Shown: positions 21,688-32,418, counted from the stretch's first letter. The stretch: DNA of 64,000 bases from Burkholderiales bacterium (GCA_020854105.1 JADZGB010000045.1:1-64000); one strand, 5' to 3'. The notes: a model not told the origin generated them from the sequence alone. Translations and numbers: made by a program.

Positions 21688-21826
21688 GAGTGGTCTCCGT
21701 GGGTTGCGGCGGTGTGCCGTCTTCTTCTCGAGGTCCTGCGACCGGGTGATGTGCAGCGGTGCGTCATGGTCTCACGCGGCGAGGACCGCCGTCGCGCAGA
21801 GAGCTGACCGGCGAGCTGCGGCCCCG

Positions 21827-22759
21827 CTACGAAGCGAGCGCCAGCTCCCGCGGCGACATGCGAAGCGCGGGGTCGGCCGCCATCAGCTCGAGCAGCCATT
21901 CCACGAAGCAGCGCACACGCGGCGACAGGTGCCTGCGGCCCGGGTAGATGACGTGGATCGGGCGCGGCGCGAAGCACCAGTCGGGCAGCACGGGCTCCAG
22001 GGCCCCGGCCCGCACCCAGCCGGCCACCGCGAACGGCGCCCCCGGACAGATGCCCGCACCGGCCATGCACGAGGCAATGGCGACGTCGGGATCGTCGAAT
22101 CGCAGGCCGCCGGCCGCAGGCACCTCGCAGGGCCCGTCAGCGGATTCCAGCCTCCAGGCGAACGGATGGCGCAGGCCGCCGAACCAGGAAAGCCGCCGAT
22201 GGCCTTGCAGTTCCCGTGCATGGCGCAGGTGCCCCGCGCGACGCAGGTAGGCCGGCGCTGCGTACAAGCCCAGTTGCACATCGCAGGCGTGGCGCGCGAT
22301 CAAGGCGGAATCGTCCAGCGGACCGCCACGGATCGCACAGTCGATTCCGTCCTCCAGCAGGTGGCTGATGCGGTCGGACGCCCCCAGGCGTACCTCCACC
22401 TGCGGATACCTCGCCTGGAACGCGTGCAGGTGCGGCGCGATCACCCAGCGCGCGATCGACATCAGGGCCTCGACGCGCAGCCTGCCGCGAGGCTCCGCCG
22501 TCGCACCCTTGAGCGCACCTTCGAGTTCCGCGATCTCCTGCAGGATCACCCGGCACCGGGCGAAGTAGGACTCCCCGTCGTCGGTGAGGCGCAGCGTTCG
22601 GGTGGTACGGTGCAGAAGCCGCACGCCGAGCGCACGCTCCAGGTCGGAGACGCGCTGTGACACGCGCGCCTTCGGCTGCTCGAGCGCCAGCGCCACCCGG
22701 GTGAAGCTGCCCAGTTCCACCACCTTCGCGAAGGTGGCCATCGCCGCCAACTTGTCCAC
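21827..22759 (-). CDS. LysR-family transcriptional regulator
   Basis: N-terminal wHTH (MDKLAAMATFAKVVELGSFTRVALALEQPKARVSQRVSDLE). Confidence 0.92.
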   Translation of the reverse strand: MDKLAAMATFAKVVELGSFTRVALALEQPKARVSQRVSDLERALGVRLLHRTTRTLRLTDDGESYFARCRVILQEIAELEGALKGATAEPRGRLRVEALMSIARWVIAPHLHAFQARYPQVEVRLGASDRISHLLEDGIDCAIRGGPLDDSALIARHACDVQLGLYAAPAYLRRAGHLRHARELQGHRRLSWFGGLRHPFAWRLESADGPCEVPAAGGLRFDDPDVAIASCMAGAGICPGAPFAVAGWVRAGALEPVLPDWCFAPRPIHVIYPGRRHLSPRVRCFVEWLLELMAADPALRMSPRELALAS

Positions 22760-22878
22760 AGTTTCGTTCGCGAATCACGAACAATGTATCCAGAAACGGA
22801 TTGTATATCTCGAACCGTCCTATCAATAGACTGGTCTTCGTGTTCTACCGCCATTGAGGACGACATGCTGAAGCTCCT

Positions 22879-22971
22879 GATGGCGGCGCCGACATGGTGG
22901 TTCGCCAGGCCGATGGCAGCTGGCGGTACGCGGTCGGCAATCCGTTCGGCGTCGCCCAGCCGGCACACTGA
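22879..22971 (+). pseudogene. Possible C-terminal remnant of a SnoaL/ketosteroid isomerase-like gene
   Basis: DGGADMVVRQADGSWRYAVGNPFGVAQPAH* in the LysR-DsbA intergenic gap; no full ORF upstream. Confidence 0.3.
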
Positions 22972-23030
22972 TCCCGGGGCGCGGATGGCGCAAGGCCGAT
23001 ACAGCCCCCGTCACGCAGGGAGCACCTGAC

Positions 23031-23759
23031 ATGCACGACTGCGATCCCGTTGCCGGTGCCTGCGCAAGTCCCGGTCCGCACACGCTAGCCGATCCCGCGC
23101 CCCGAATCAGGGGCGACAACGCCACGGTGCACTACGTGGGCGACCCGATGTGCTCCTGGTGCTGGGGCATCTCACCAGCCATCCACGCGCTTGCCGCGCG
23201 CTGCGCGCGACAGGGGATCGCGTTCACGCTGACCATGGGCGGCCTGCGCGCCGGGGGCGGCGATCCCTGGAACGCGGCCTTCAAGGACTTCCTGCGCAAT
23301 GAATGGCGCCACATCGCGCGGGCGACGGGCCAGCCCTTCGGCTTCACCCTGCTGGACCGGGCCGAGTTCGACTACGACACCGAGCCGGCATGCCGGGCGG
23401 TGGTCACAGTGCAGATGCTGCAGCAGTCGGCGGGACTGGATCCGTCGCTGTCGCTGCGCTTCTTCTCGGCGGTGCAGCAGCACTTCTACGTCGACGGGGA
23501 AGACCCCAAGACCGCGCGGTTCCATGCCGGCATCTGCGCCGCGCTCGGCATCGACTTCGACGCGTTTCGCCTGGCGTTCGAATCGGCCGGCGCGCGCGAG
23601 GGGGTGCGGCAGTCGTTCCAGCGCGCGCGGCAGTGGGGTGTGCGTTCCTTCCCGACACTGCTCTACCAGCACGACAGCCGGATCATGCCGCTCGCCGTCG
23701 GATACGTGACGCCGGAGCAGGCGCTGGACCGGCTGGACGAACTCGCCAGGCATTCCTGA
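23031..23759 (+). CDS. DsbA-family (FrnE/COG3531-like) thioredoxin-fold protein
   Basis: VHYVGDPMCSWCWGISPA active site. Confidence 0.88.
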   Translation: MHDCDPVAGACASPGPHTLADPAPRIRGDNATVHYVGDPMCSWCWGISPAIHALAARCARQGIAFTLTMGGLRAGGGDPWNAAFKDFLRNEWRHIARATGQPFGFTLLDRAEFDYDTEPACRAVVTVQMLQQSAGLDPSLSLRFFSAVQQHFYVDGEDPKTARFHAGICAALGIDFDAFRLAFESAGAREGVRQSFQRARQWGVRSFPTLLYQHDSRIMPLAVGYVTPEQALDRLDELARHS

Positions 23760-23867
23760 GCCGAGGCATTCCGACCTGGGCCTTCGGACCCGGCGCTACT
23801 GGCCGGGTCTGCCGCTGGCCGGCCGCCGCCGGCACCATTTTCGATGCTGCCCGCGACCCCGCGCCGC

Positions 23868-24281
23868 TCAGCGGTTGCTGCGCGCCGCTCTGCTGATCTC
23901 GATCAGCGCATTCAAGGCGTCGGTTACGGTGAAGATGCCGCGGAAATCGCCGTTGTCATCGTTCACGATCACGCTGCCGATCTTGCGCTCCGACATCGCG
24001 TACGCCACATCGTCGAGCGGCGTCGCGGCGGATACCGCCACGGGGTCGGTGGCCATGATGTCCGCCGCTCGCACCTGGATCATGTGCTCGGCGCTGAGCC
24101 CCTGCGCCACGCGCACGTCCCGGTCGCTGACCAGCCCCACCACCTTGCCGCCGCGCACGATCGGCAGATGGCGCACGCCGTGCTGCTGCATCAACTCCCG
24201 AAGCTGTTCGATCGACAAGTCCTCCGTCGCCGTGATCGGATCGGGGGTCGTGAATTCCTCTACGGGTGGATTCCATTGCAT
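23868..24281 (-). CDS. Tandem CBS-domain protein
   Basis: LPIVRGGKVVGLVSDRDV ... IGSVIVNDDNGDFRGIFTVTDALNAL. Confidence 0.9.
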   Translation of the reverse strand: MQWNPPVEEFTTPDPITATEDLSIEQLRELMQQHGVRHLPIVRGGKVVGLVSDRDVRVAQGLSAEHMIQVRAADIMATDPVAVSAATPLDDVAYAMSERKIGSVIVNDDNGDFRGIFTVTDALNALIEISRAARSNR

Positions 24282-24377
24282 GACGTGATGTCTCCGTCGC
24301 GGCGCCTGGACAGCGCCGGAAAAGGGTTGGGTTTCAGATCGACGCGGCGTAGCACGGAACCGAACCCGCGTCCGCTT

Positions 24378-24563
24378 TCAAAACCGGATAGTAAACGGCC
24401 TCGGGGCGTGAATTGGATGATCTGGCCGAATGCTGCTGCGATCAGGTGGCATCACGTCCCGCGCCAGCGTGCCATTGCCGACGGTAATCCTCGCGCCCGC
24501 CGACAGCGCGGTCAGCACCGGCATCAGAAACACCGTGATCCCGTCGGCCCCGGCGGCGCTCAT
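24378..24563 (-). CDS. 61-aa ORF overlapping the rtcB stop (ATGA), unknown or remnant
   Basis: MSAAGADGITVFLMPVLTALSAGARITVGNGTLARDVMPP...; 4-bp overlap with rtcB suggests translational coupling. Confidence 0.35.
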   Translation of the reverse strand: MSAAGADGITVFLMPVLTALSAGARITVGNGTLARDVMPPDRSSIRPDHPIHAPRPFTIRF

Positions 24564-25990
24564 CCCTTCACGCAGACGAGCGGAACGAGCTTCGCCACCT
24601 TGCGCGCCAGGCCGGCGGCATCGGTGGCGTCGACGACCTCGGAGACGTCCTTGTAGGCGCCCGGCGCCTCTTCGGCGATGCCCCGCGAAGATGGACTGCG
24701 CACCATGATGCCGCGCGCGGCGAGATCGTCGACCACCTGGCGTCCGCGCCAGCACGCAACTGCCTGGTGGCGGCTCATCGCCCGTCCCGCCCCGTGGCAG
24801 GCCGACGAGAACGCGAGCGACTCCGAGCGCGCGGTGCCGGCGAGCACGTACGAGCCGGTGCCCATCGAGCCGCCGATCAGCACCGGCTGGCCGGCCAGGC
24901 GCAGCGATTCGGGAAGCTCGGGGTGCCCGGGACCGAGCGCGCGGGTGGCGCCCTTGCGGTGCACGAACAGCGCGCGCTCGTGCCCGTCGATGCGGTGCGT
25001 CTCGAGCTTGCAGGTGTTGTGCGAGACGTCGTAGAGCAACGGCATGCGTGCCGCCGGCAGCAATCCGGCGAAGACCTCGCGCACCAGGTGCGTCAGGATC
25101 TGGCGATTGGCGAGCGCGCAGTTGATCGCCGAGCGCATCGCACCGAGGTAGGCTTCGCCGAGATCCGAGCGGATCGGCGCGCAAGCGAGCTCGCGATCCG
25201 GCAGTGCGATGCCGAAGCCCTTGGCCGCGATCGCCATCTCACGCAGAAACTCGGTGCCGATCTGATGCCCGAGCCCGCGCGAGCCGCAGTGGATCATCAC
25301 GACCGCGTCGTCGACGCGCAGCCCGAACGCGCCGGCGATCGACTCGTCGAACACCTCCGCGACGCGCTGCACCTCGAGATAGTGGTTGCCGCTGCCCAGG
25401 GTTCCCATCTCGTCGCGCTGGCGCTTCTTGGCCAGCGCGGACACCTTGTCGGGCTTCGCGTGCGGCATCTGGCCGCGCTCTTCGATGCGTTCGAGGTCGG
25501 CCGGCGTGCCCCAGCCCTGGTCGACGGCCCATCTCGCACCGCCGACGAGCATGGCTTCCATCCGTGCGACGTCCAGGCGGATCGCGCCGGTACTGCCGAC
25601 TCCGGCCGGGATGCGTGCGAACAGCGCCTCGGCCAGCGGCCGCTGCACGGCGAGGATGTCTTCCGCACGCAGGCCGGTGAGCAGGCAGCGCACGCCGCAC
25701 GAGATGTCGAAGCCGACGCCACCCGCCGAGACGACGCCGCCGCGCTCGGGGTCGAACGCCGCGACCCCGCCGATCGGAAAGCCGTAGCCCCAGTGCGCAT
25801 CGGGCATCGCATAGGAAGCGCGCACGATGCCCGGCAGCTTCGCGACGTTGCTCGCCTGCTCGAGCACCTTGTCGTCCATCTCGGCGACCAGCGCCTCGCT
25901 GCCGTAGACGATTGCCGGCACGCGCATGTCGCCGCGCATCGGCACTTCCCATTCGCAGGGTCCGCGTCGGACCAGTTCGTCCAGGTTCAT
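24560..25990 (-). CDS. rtcB: RtcB-family RNA 3'-phosphate ligase
   Basis: YAMPDAHWGYGFPIGGVAAFD, GSGNHYLEVQ, IHCGSRGLGHQ, SHNTCKLE. Confidence 0.93.
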   Translation of the reverse strand: MNLDELVRRGPCEWEVPMRGDMRVPAIVYGSEALVAEMDDKVLEQASNVAKLPGIVRASYAMPDAHWGYGFPIGGVAAFDPERGGVVSAGGVGFDISCGVRCLLTGLRAEDILAVQRPLAEALFARIPAGVGSTGAIRLDVARMEAMLVGGARWAVDQGWGTPADLERIEERGQMPHAKPDKVSALAKKRQRDEMGTLGSGNHYLEVQRVAEVFDESIAGAFGLRVDDAVVMIHCGSRGLGHQIGTEFLREMAIAAKGFGIALPDRELACAPIRSDLGEAYLGAMRSAINCALANRQILTHLVREVFAGLLPAARMPLLYDVSHNTCKLETHRIDGHERALFVHRKGATRALGPGHPELPESLRLAGQPVLIGGSMGTGSYVLAGTARSESLAFSSACHGAGRAMSRHQAVACWRGRQVVDDLAARGIMVRSPSSRGIAEEAPGAYKDVSEVVDATDAAGLARKVAKLVPLVCVKG

Positions 25991-26004
25991 CGACTCGACT
26001 CCGG

Positions 26005-26424
26005 CTAGACGTCAACCACGGTCTGCGCCATCCAGCCGCCGTCCGCGGTCGGCGCGACGCGCAGGCTGGTGTAGGTGGCACCCTTGACCTCCACCGCCGG
26101 CCGATGCCGCTCGACCGAGGTCGGCTCGCCGAAAGCCTGGGCCCGCAGCCGCGTGCCGTCTATCTCGACCCGGTAGCGGCCGAACAGCATCCGCCGCACG
26201 GCCATTTCGTAGACCAGCGCGTTCAGCCACTGGGCTAGCAGCAGCTCCGCGTCCGGTGCCTCGCAGGCGATGTCGATCGCATCGTGCACCGCGACGCCCA
26301 CCGGATCGGTGATGACCGCGGTCAGCGCCAATGCCGCCTGCTCGAACGCGCCGGCCATCGTCGCACCGATGCCGCGCACGCCGATGTCGGCGCCATGTTC
26401 GTAGTGCTCCCAGTGCTCCTGCAT
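26005..26424 (-). CDS. Archease
   Basis: EHGADIGVRGIGATMAGAFEQAALALTAVIT...; adjacent to rtcB. Start at MQEHWEHYEHGAD inside the longer ORF. Confidence 0.9.
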   Translation of the reverse strand: MQEHWEHYEHGADIGVRGIGATMAGAFEQAALALTAVITDPVGVAVHDAIDIACEAPDAELLLAQWLNALVYEMAVRRMLFGRYRVEIDGTRLRAQAFGEPTSVERHRPAVEVKGATYTSLRVAPTADGGWMAQTVVDV

Positions 26425-26695
26425 GGCCGTGCTCACCCCTGCGGCCGGCTCCCGGCCCATGGTGGAATAATCCCCCCGAATCCAGCCGGCGTGTTGATCG
26501 ACCGCAACCCGGAGCCGGATAGTGCGGCCATGGTTGTACGGCCTGCCGCTCGTGCTGATGCCGCCGCAGGCGTTCCTCGCGCGCCCCTCGCGCTGACTGA
26601 ACAGGACGCGAGGCGTGCACAATGCGAGCATGGAATCGACGGTCACGAGCGCGGAGAACCGGCCCACCGGCCGTCACCGGAGGAGATCCGAAGTG

Positions 26696-27646
26696 ATGCT
26701 CTTTTCCCTCGAGCCGGGCAGCGCGTTCGCGGCGGCGCTGGCCAGCGAACTGGGCGTGGAGATCGCCGCGCACGAGGAGCGGCGCTTTGCCGACGAGGAA
26801 TGCAAGCTGCGCCCGCTGGTCGACGTCGGCGGCGCCGACGCCTGCGTGGTGCTCGGACTGCACGGCGGGCCGCTCGACAGCCCGCACGACAAGCTCTGGC
26901 GCCTTCTGGCCTTCGTCGCCACGCTGCGCGACCACGGCGCGCGGCGGGTGACCGCGGTCGCTCCATACCTCGCCTATGCGCGCAAGGACCGCCGCACGAA
27001 GCCGCACGATCCGATCGGTCTGCGCTACGTGGCGCAGCTGTTCGAGGCGGTCGGCACCGACGCGCTGATCGTGCTCGAGGCGCACAACGTCGCCGCGTTC
27101 GAGAACGCGTTCCGGCTTCCGGCGATCAGCCTCGAGGCGCATCACGCCTTCGGCCCGCTGATCGCGGAACTCGCCAACGACGGCCCGCTGGCGGTCGCCT
27201 CGCCCGATCCGGGCGGGGTGAAGCGCGCGCAACTGTGGCGTGAGGCGCTGGAGGAGCGACGGGGGGCGCCGGTCGGTTTCGCGATGGTCGACAAGCGTCG
27301 CAGTGCCGGCGTGATGTCCACGCGCGGCCTGGTGGCCGGCGATGTCGCCGGCGCCACCGTGCTGCTGCTCGACGACCTGATCGGCAGCGGCGAGACGATG
27401 CGGCAGGCGGCCCTTGCGCTGCGCGGTGCCGGCGCCGCCTCGATCGTGGCCTGCGCGGGCCACGGCCTGTTCATCGACCAGGCCGCTGAAGTTCTGGCCG
27501 ACGAAGCGATCGCGCGACTGGCGGTGACCGACAGCGTCCCCGCGTTCCGGCTGCCGCCCGACGCGCCGGTGCGCGGCAAGCTGCGCATCGCCTCGTGCGC
27601 GCCGCTGTTCGCGCAGGCGATCCGGCGACTGCACGCGGCGGGCTGA
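26696..27646 (+). CDS. Ribose-phosphate pyrophosphokinase-family protein
   Basis: LAYARKDRRTKPHDPIGLRYVAQLFE and VLLLDDLIGSGETMRQAA PRPP loop; ggagat RBS upstream. Confidence 0.85.
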   Translation: MLFSLEPGSAFAAALASELGVEIAAHEERRFADEECKLRPLVDVGGADACVVLGLHGGPLDSPHDKLWRLLAFVATLRDHGARRVTAVAPYLAYARKDRRTKPHDPIGLRYVAQLFEAVGTDALIVLEAHNVAAFENAFRLPAISLEAHHAFGPLIAELANDGPLAVASPDPGGVKRAQLWREALEERRGAPVGFAMVDKRRSAGVMSTRGLVAGDVAGATVLLLDDLIGSGETMRQAALALRGAGAASIVACAGHGLFIDQAAEVLADEAIARLAVTDSVPAFRLPPDAPVRGKLRIASCAPLFAQAIRRLHAAG

Positions 27647-27710
27647 AGGCGAGCCGCAGGGGCCGCGACGCGGCCAGCCGCACGGCATGGACGCCGCGGC
27701 CGGCGTGCGG

Positions 27711-28772
27711 CTACGGCTCGTCGCCGCCGCGATCGAGCGTGTCGAGCGCCGACGCTGCCTGCGCCAGGTAGCGCCCGCCCAGCGGCAGCCATCGTTCGGG
27801 CGTGCGCGGCTGCGGATCGAGCAGGTGCGCGACGGCTAGTCGCGCGCGCAATGCCGCGCGGTTAGCGGTATAGAGGTGGATCAGCGCATCGGGCGGGCGC
27901 TCGCCGAGCGCCGCGGCGACACCGTCGACCAGCCGTTGCGCGACCCAGGACGCGCCCGCGGCCGCGCATTCGAGCCCGAGGTAGGCCAGTTCGTCGAACG
28001 GATCGACCTGCCGCAACTCGGCGCTGAACTCCAGGCAGTCGATGACCACCGGAGGATCGTTCAGGCAGACGTGCTCGGGGCGCAGGTCGCCGTGCCCGTC
28101 GACGACGTGGCCGCCCGACACGCGCCCGCGCAGCACGTTGGCCCACGCTTCGATCGCCGCATCGAGCCGATCGAGCACCGGGCACGCGTCCAGCCCGGCA
28201 AAGCGCGGTTGCACGAGCAGCGCGCGATTGACCGCCTGCTCGCGGCGAACACGCACGAGATAGGCGTCCGGCCCGAGAGTGGTGCGCGCGGCGTCGCGAT
28301 AGAAGCGAGCGAGCAGCGCGATCACCGCGTCGATGTCTCCGGGTTGCAGCGCGCCGGCCGCGATCACGCGGTCGAGCATCCGCTCGGCGGGCAGCCGGCG
28401 CATCAGCACCAACCAGTCGATCGTGGTTCCGGGGCCAGGCAGCCGCTCCTCGGGCAGCAGCGCAAAGCCGCCTTCGTCCCACTGCAGGGCGAGCAACCCC
28501 AGGTAGACCCGGGGCGCGAGACGGCGGTTCAGTCTCAGCTCTTCGCGGCAGTTGCGCTCGCGCAGTGGCGGCGTGGAGAAGTCGAGAAACGGGTAGCGCA
28601 CCGCCTTCTTCATCTTCAGCACGCGTTCACCGGCAACGATGACCCACGACATGTGCGTCTCGATCAGTTGTGCGGCGGCCGGGTCCGCACCGTGCGCGGC
28701 GCGCGACATCAGGAAGCCGAGCCGCGCCTCGGTGCCCGGATCTTCGAGCCTGCCGGCGTCGGAATCGCGCAT
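27711..28772 (-). CDS. Aminoglycoside-phosphotransferase-like kinase (COG2187-type)
   Basis: ETHMSWVIVAGERVLKMKKAVRYPFLDFSTPPLRE, HGDLRPEHVCLNDPPVVIDCLEF. Confidence 0.82.
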   Translation of the reverse strand: MRDSDAGRLEDPGTEARLGFLMSRAAHGADPAAAQLIETHMSWVIVAGERVLKMKKAVRYPFLDFSTPPLRERNCREELRLNRRLAPRVYLGLLALQWDEGGFALLPEERLPGPGTTIDWLVLMRRLPAERMLDRVIAAGALQPGDIDAVIALLARFYRDAARTTLGPDAYLVRVRREQAVNRALLVQPRFAGLDACPVLDRLDAAIEAWANVLRGRVSGGHVVDGHGDLRPEHVCLNDPPVVIDCLEFSAELRQVDPFDELAYLGLECAAAGASWVAQRLVDGVAAALGERPPDALIHLYTANRAALRARLAVAHLLDPQPRTPERWLPLGGRYLAQAASALDTLDRGGDEP

Positions 28773-28786
28773 CGCTCGCGGCCGGC

Positions 28787-28939
28787 TCAGGACGTGGCGA
28801 CGTCAACCTCGCGCGCCAGCGTGCGAAGCCGCCCGGAAATCTCCACCGGAAAGGCCGCCGGCGCCGACTCGACCATCCCGCGGTGCAGGTAAGCCTGCAG
28901 CATCGTCAGCTGATACAGGTCGGTGAGCAGGGCGGTCAT
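28787..28939 (-). pseudogene. Internally deleted nicotinate phosphoribosyltransferase remnant (50 codons)
   Basis: N-terminus MTALLTDLYQLTMLQAYLHRGM is NAPRTase-typical. The tail FPVEISGRLRTLAREVDVATS looks like the extreme C-terminus; the catalytic middle is absent. ATGA overlap with the ACP gene. Confidence 0.65.
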
Positions 28940-29193
28940 GCCGATTCCAGCCGCGCGGCGAGATAGCCGAGTATCGCCTCCAGCGTACCCAGCTTGCCGT
29001 AGTCGGCTTCGGGTATCTCCACGCCGAGCCGCGCGTGCAGCTCGATCAGTACGTTGAGGAAGTCGAACGAGTCGAGGTCGAGTTCCTCGCGAAACGGACG
29101 GCGCGGGTCGAGTGCGGCGAAGTCCGCCTCGGGCGCGATCGCCCGGACGCTGTCGATCACCGCCTGTCGGATCGTTTCCGGCGTTGCGCTCAC
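28936..29193 (-). CDS. Acyl carrier protein
   Basis: ELDLDSFDFLNVLIELHARLGVEIPE; Ser of DSF is the predicted phosphopantetheine site. GTG start overlaps the E2 stop. Confidence 0.88.
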   Translation of the reverse strand: MSATPETIRQAVIDSVRAIAPEADFAALDPRRPFREELDLDSFDFLNVLIELHARLGVEIPEADYGKLGTLEAILGYLAARLESA

Positions 29194-30449
29194 GGGGCCT
29201 GCGGATCGTCGAATCGCGCACGCAGCGCTGTGAGGAAGCGCGCGCCGGCGAGCCCGTCGGTGACGCGGTGATCGCCCGAGAGCGTGGCGTTCACCGTGCG
29301 CGTCGCGACGATCGCGCCGCCGCGCACCGCGGCACGCGACACCACGCGGCCCAACCCGACCAGCGCGACCTGCGGCGGATAGATCACGCCGTAGACCGTT
29401 TCGACGCCCAGGTCGCCGAGATTGGTGAGCGTGATCGTCGAATCGGCGAGGTCGGAGCTGCGCAGGCGGCCACTGCGCGCGCGCGCGACCACGTCGCGCA
29501 GCGAGGCCATCAGTTCGGGCAGCGTCAGCCGGTCTGCATCGTGCACCGCCGGAACGACCACGCCGCCGCCGCGCAGCGAGGTGACCACGCCGACGTGGAT
29601 CGCCTCCGAACGGTGAAAGCGGCCGTCGACGAACCGGCCGTTCAGGTCGGGCACCTCGCGCAGCGCGAGTGCGACCGCGCGCAAGGCCAGCGCGGCGAAC
29701 AGCACCCGCTGGGCGAGCGGGCGCGGCGCGTTGAACTCTTCCAGCCACTGCAGCGCGCGCTCGACCTCGATCTCGCTGCCCAGGTAGTAGTGGGGAATTT
29801 CGCGCTTGGAACGCGTCATCGCGGCCGCGATCGCGGCGCGCATCGCGGCCTCGGGGCTCGCAGCGGCCGGCGCCGCGGCTGTGGCGCCGGCTTCAGCCGC
29901 GCCCGTGGCTGCGGTCCTCGCCGCTGCCGTCGCGGCCGCGCGCTCGACTTCGGCCACGTTGATCGGGGCGCCCGCGGTTGCGGCCGCCAGCGCGTCGAGG
30001 TCCACCCCCAGTTCGGCGGCACGGCGGCGCGCCGCAGGGGAGGCGCGCGGCGGCAGGGCAGGCCGGCCTGTCGCAGCCGGCACCCGTGCCGGCTGCGAGG
30101 GCAAGCCGGCCGCAGGCGCAGCCGGCGCTTGCGCGAGCGGCGAGAGAGCAGCGACCGCAGCGGCGGGCGCGGCCAGCGTTGCGGTCGACGTCGCTACCGC
30201 CTGCCAGTCCTCGCCGGCCGACGCGACGATCGCCATCGTCTGGCCGACCGGAATCCTCTGACCGGGTTCGGCAATCAGCCGCGCCACCGTGCCGGCGTCC
30301 CAGATCTCGACCTCGATCGCGCCCTTCTGCGTCTCGACCACGCAGGCCACCTGCCCGCGCGCCACGGGCTCGCCGGGGGCGACGCACCATTCGACGAACA
30401 CGCCGTCTTCCATGTCGGCGCCCAGCGAGGGCATGCGGAATTCGATCAT
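29190..30449 (-). CDS. 2-oxo acid dehydrogenase E2 (dihydrolipoamide acyltransferase)
   Basis: Lipoyl domain ([14 protein letters not shown]), PSBD ([19 protein letters not shown]), catalytic [15 protein letters not shown]. Confidence 0.92.
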   Translation of the reverse strand: MIEFRMPSLGADMEDGVFVEWCVAPGEPVARGQVACVVETQKGAIEVEIWDAGTVARLIAEPGQRIPVGQTMAIVASAGEDWQAVATSTATLAAPAAAVAALSPLAQAPAAPAAGLPSQPARVPAATGRPALPPRASPAARRRAAELGVDLDALAAATAGAPINVAEVERAAATAAARTAATGAAEAGATAAAPAAASPEAAMRAAIAAAMTRSKREIPHYYLGSEIEVERALQWLEEFNAPRPLAQRVLFAALALRAVALALREVPDLNGRFVDGRFHRSEAIHVGVVTSLRGGGVVVPAVHDADRLTLPELMASLRDVVARARSGRLRSSDLADSTITLTNLGDLGVETVYGVIYPPQVALVGLGRVVSRAAVRGGAIVATRTVNATLSGDHRVTDGLAGARFLTALRARFDDPQAP

Positions 30450-31432
30450 CGGCTCAGCACCTCGCACGCGGCAGCGACGATGCGGCCGACCTGCGGCAGC
30501 GCGGCGTCCTCGAGGTGCTTCGGGTAGGGGATCGGCACCTCGGCGCTGCACACGCGCGCGAGCGGCGCGTCGAGGTCGTAGAACGCGTGCTCGACGATGA
30601 GCGCCATGATCTCGGCGGCGAGGCTGCAGGTCTTCCATCCCTCGTCGACCACCAGCGCGCGCCGCGTCTTCGTCACGCTGGCGACGATTGCGTCCACGTC
30701 GAGCGGGCGCAGCGTGCGCAGGTCCAGGACCTCGGCGTCGACTCCCTCGCGCGCGAGCACTTCGGCCGCTTCCAGGCACTTGTGCAGTGATCCGCCATAG
30801 GTGATCAGCGACAGCTGCGTGCCCGGACGCCGCACCGCTGCGTGGTCGATGTCGACCGCGCCGGCGTCGGCGTCGAGCTCACCTTCCATCGGCAGCAGCA
30901 TCGCGTGCTCGAAGATGACCACCGGGTCGGGATCCTGCAGCGCGGTCCAGAGCATGCCGCGCGCGTCGGCGAGGGTGGCCGGCGCCACCACCCGCAGGCC
31001 CGGCACGTGCGCGTACCAGACTTCGAGGCTGTGCGAGTGCTGCGCCGCCAGCTGGCGCCCGGCGCCGGTGGTCATGCGGATCACCACCGGCACCTCGATC
31101 TGCCCACCCGACATGTGGCGCAGCGTCGCCGCGTTGTTCACGATCTGGTCGAGCGCGAGCAGGCTGAAGTTGACCGTCATCACCTCGACGATCGGCCGCA
31201 TGCCGTTCATCGCCGCGCCGATGCCCGCACCGACGAAGCCCGATTCCGACAGGGGCGTGTCGCGAACCCGGTCTTCGCCGAATTCCCCGTGCAGGCTCTT
31301 GCTGACCGCGTAGGTGCCCCCGTAGTGGGCGACGTCTTCGCCCATCAGGAAGGCGCGCTCGTCGCGCGCGAGCGCATCGCGCAGACCCATGCGCAGCGCC
31401 TCGCGATAGGTGGTGCGGATCGTCGTGCTCAT
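30446..31432 (-). CDS. 2-oxo acid dehydrogenase E1 beta (pyruvate/acetoin type)
   Basis: [51 protein letters not shown]. Confidence 0.93.
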   Translation of the reverse strand: MSTTIRTTYREALRMGLRDALARDERAFLMGEDVAHYGGTYAVSKSLHGEFGEDRVRDTPLSESGFVGAGIGAAMNGMRPIVEVMTVNFSLLALDQIVNNAATLRHMSGGQIEVPVVIRMTTGAGRQLAAQHSHSLEVWYAHVPGLRVVAPATLADARGMLWTALQDPDPVVIFEHAMLLPMEGELDADAGAVDIDHAAVRRPGTQLSLITYGGSLHKCLEAAEVLAREGVDAEVLDLRTLRPLDVDAIVASVTKTRRALVVDEGWKTCSLAAEIMALIVEHAFYDLDAPLARVCSAEVPIPYPKHLEDAALPQVGRIVAAACEVLSR

Positions 31433-32414
31433 GCCCGCGCTGCCGGCGCCGCCGGGGCGCGCACGTAGACATCCCGCTCGAGCGCCTCGAGCGGCTCCCA
31501 GGTGCCGGCGTGCGCGATTGCTACCGCCTCGTCGATCTCGGCGGCCACTTCGCTCTCGATCGCTGCCACGCCCGCATCGTCCAGCCACTCGCGCTCGAGC
31601 GCGGTGCGTACGAAGCGCTCGATCGGGCAACGCTGGCGCCATGCGGCCACTTCGGCCTTGTCGCGATAGAGCTCGGGATCGAACATCGAGTGGGCGCGGA
31701 AGCGATAGGTGCGGAATTCGACGAAGATCGGCCCTTCGCCGGCGCGCACCGAAGCCACTGCGCGGCGCATTGCGTCGCGCACCTCGAGCACGTCCATGCC
31801 GTCGACCGACAGCGCGCGCATGCCGTAGCCGTGCGCCTTCTCGCACAGGTCTACGTTGGACTGCGAGCGGCCGAGCGCGGTGCCCATCGCATACAGGTTG
31901 TTCTCGCACAGGAACATCACCGGCAGCTTCCACAGCGCGGCGAGATTGGCCGACTCGTGGAACTCGCCCTCGGCCATCGCACCCTCGCCGAAGAAGCACG
32001 CGACCACGCGATCGGTGCCGCGCATCTGCTCGGCCAGCGCGAAGCCGACCGCCAGCGGCAGCGCGCCGCCGACGATCGCGTTGCCGCCGAAGAAGCGCCG
32101 CGAGACGTCGAACAGGTGCATCGAGCCGCCGCGGCCGCCGCTGCAGCCCTCGCGCTTGCCGAACATCTCGGCCATGATCGCCCCGGCCGGCACGCCGCGC
32201 GCCAGCGCGTGGCCGTGCTCGCGATAGGTGCCGAGGATGCTGTCGTCGGCGCGCAGTTCTGGCAGCGCGCCGGCGGCGATCGCCTCCTCGCCGATGTACA
32301 GGTGCAGGAAGCCGCGGATGTGGCCGGCGCTGTAGAGCTCGGCGCATTTCTCCTCGAAGCGCCGGATCCGCACCATCTGCCACAGCAGCCGGTGCGCCTC
32401 GCCGGATTCGATGC

Positions 32415-32418
<4 letters not shown>
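31429..32418 (-). CDS. 2-oxo acid dehydrogenase E1 alpha
   Basis: [14 protein letters not shown] motif [31 protein letters not shown]. Confidence 0.93.
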
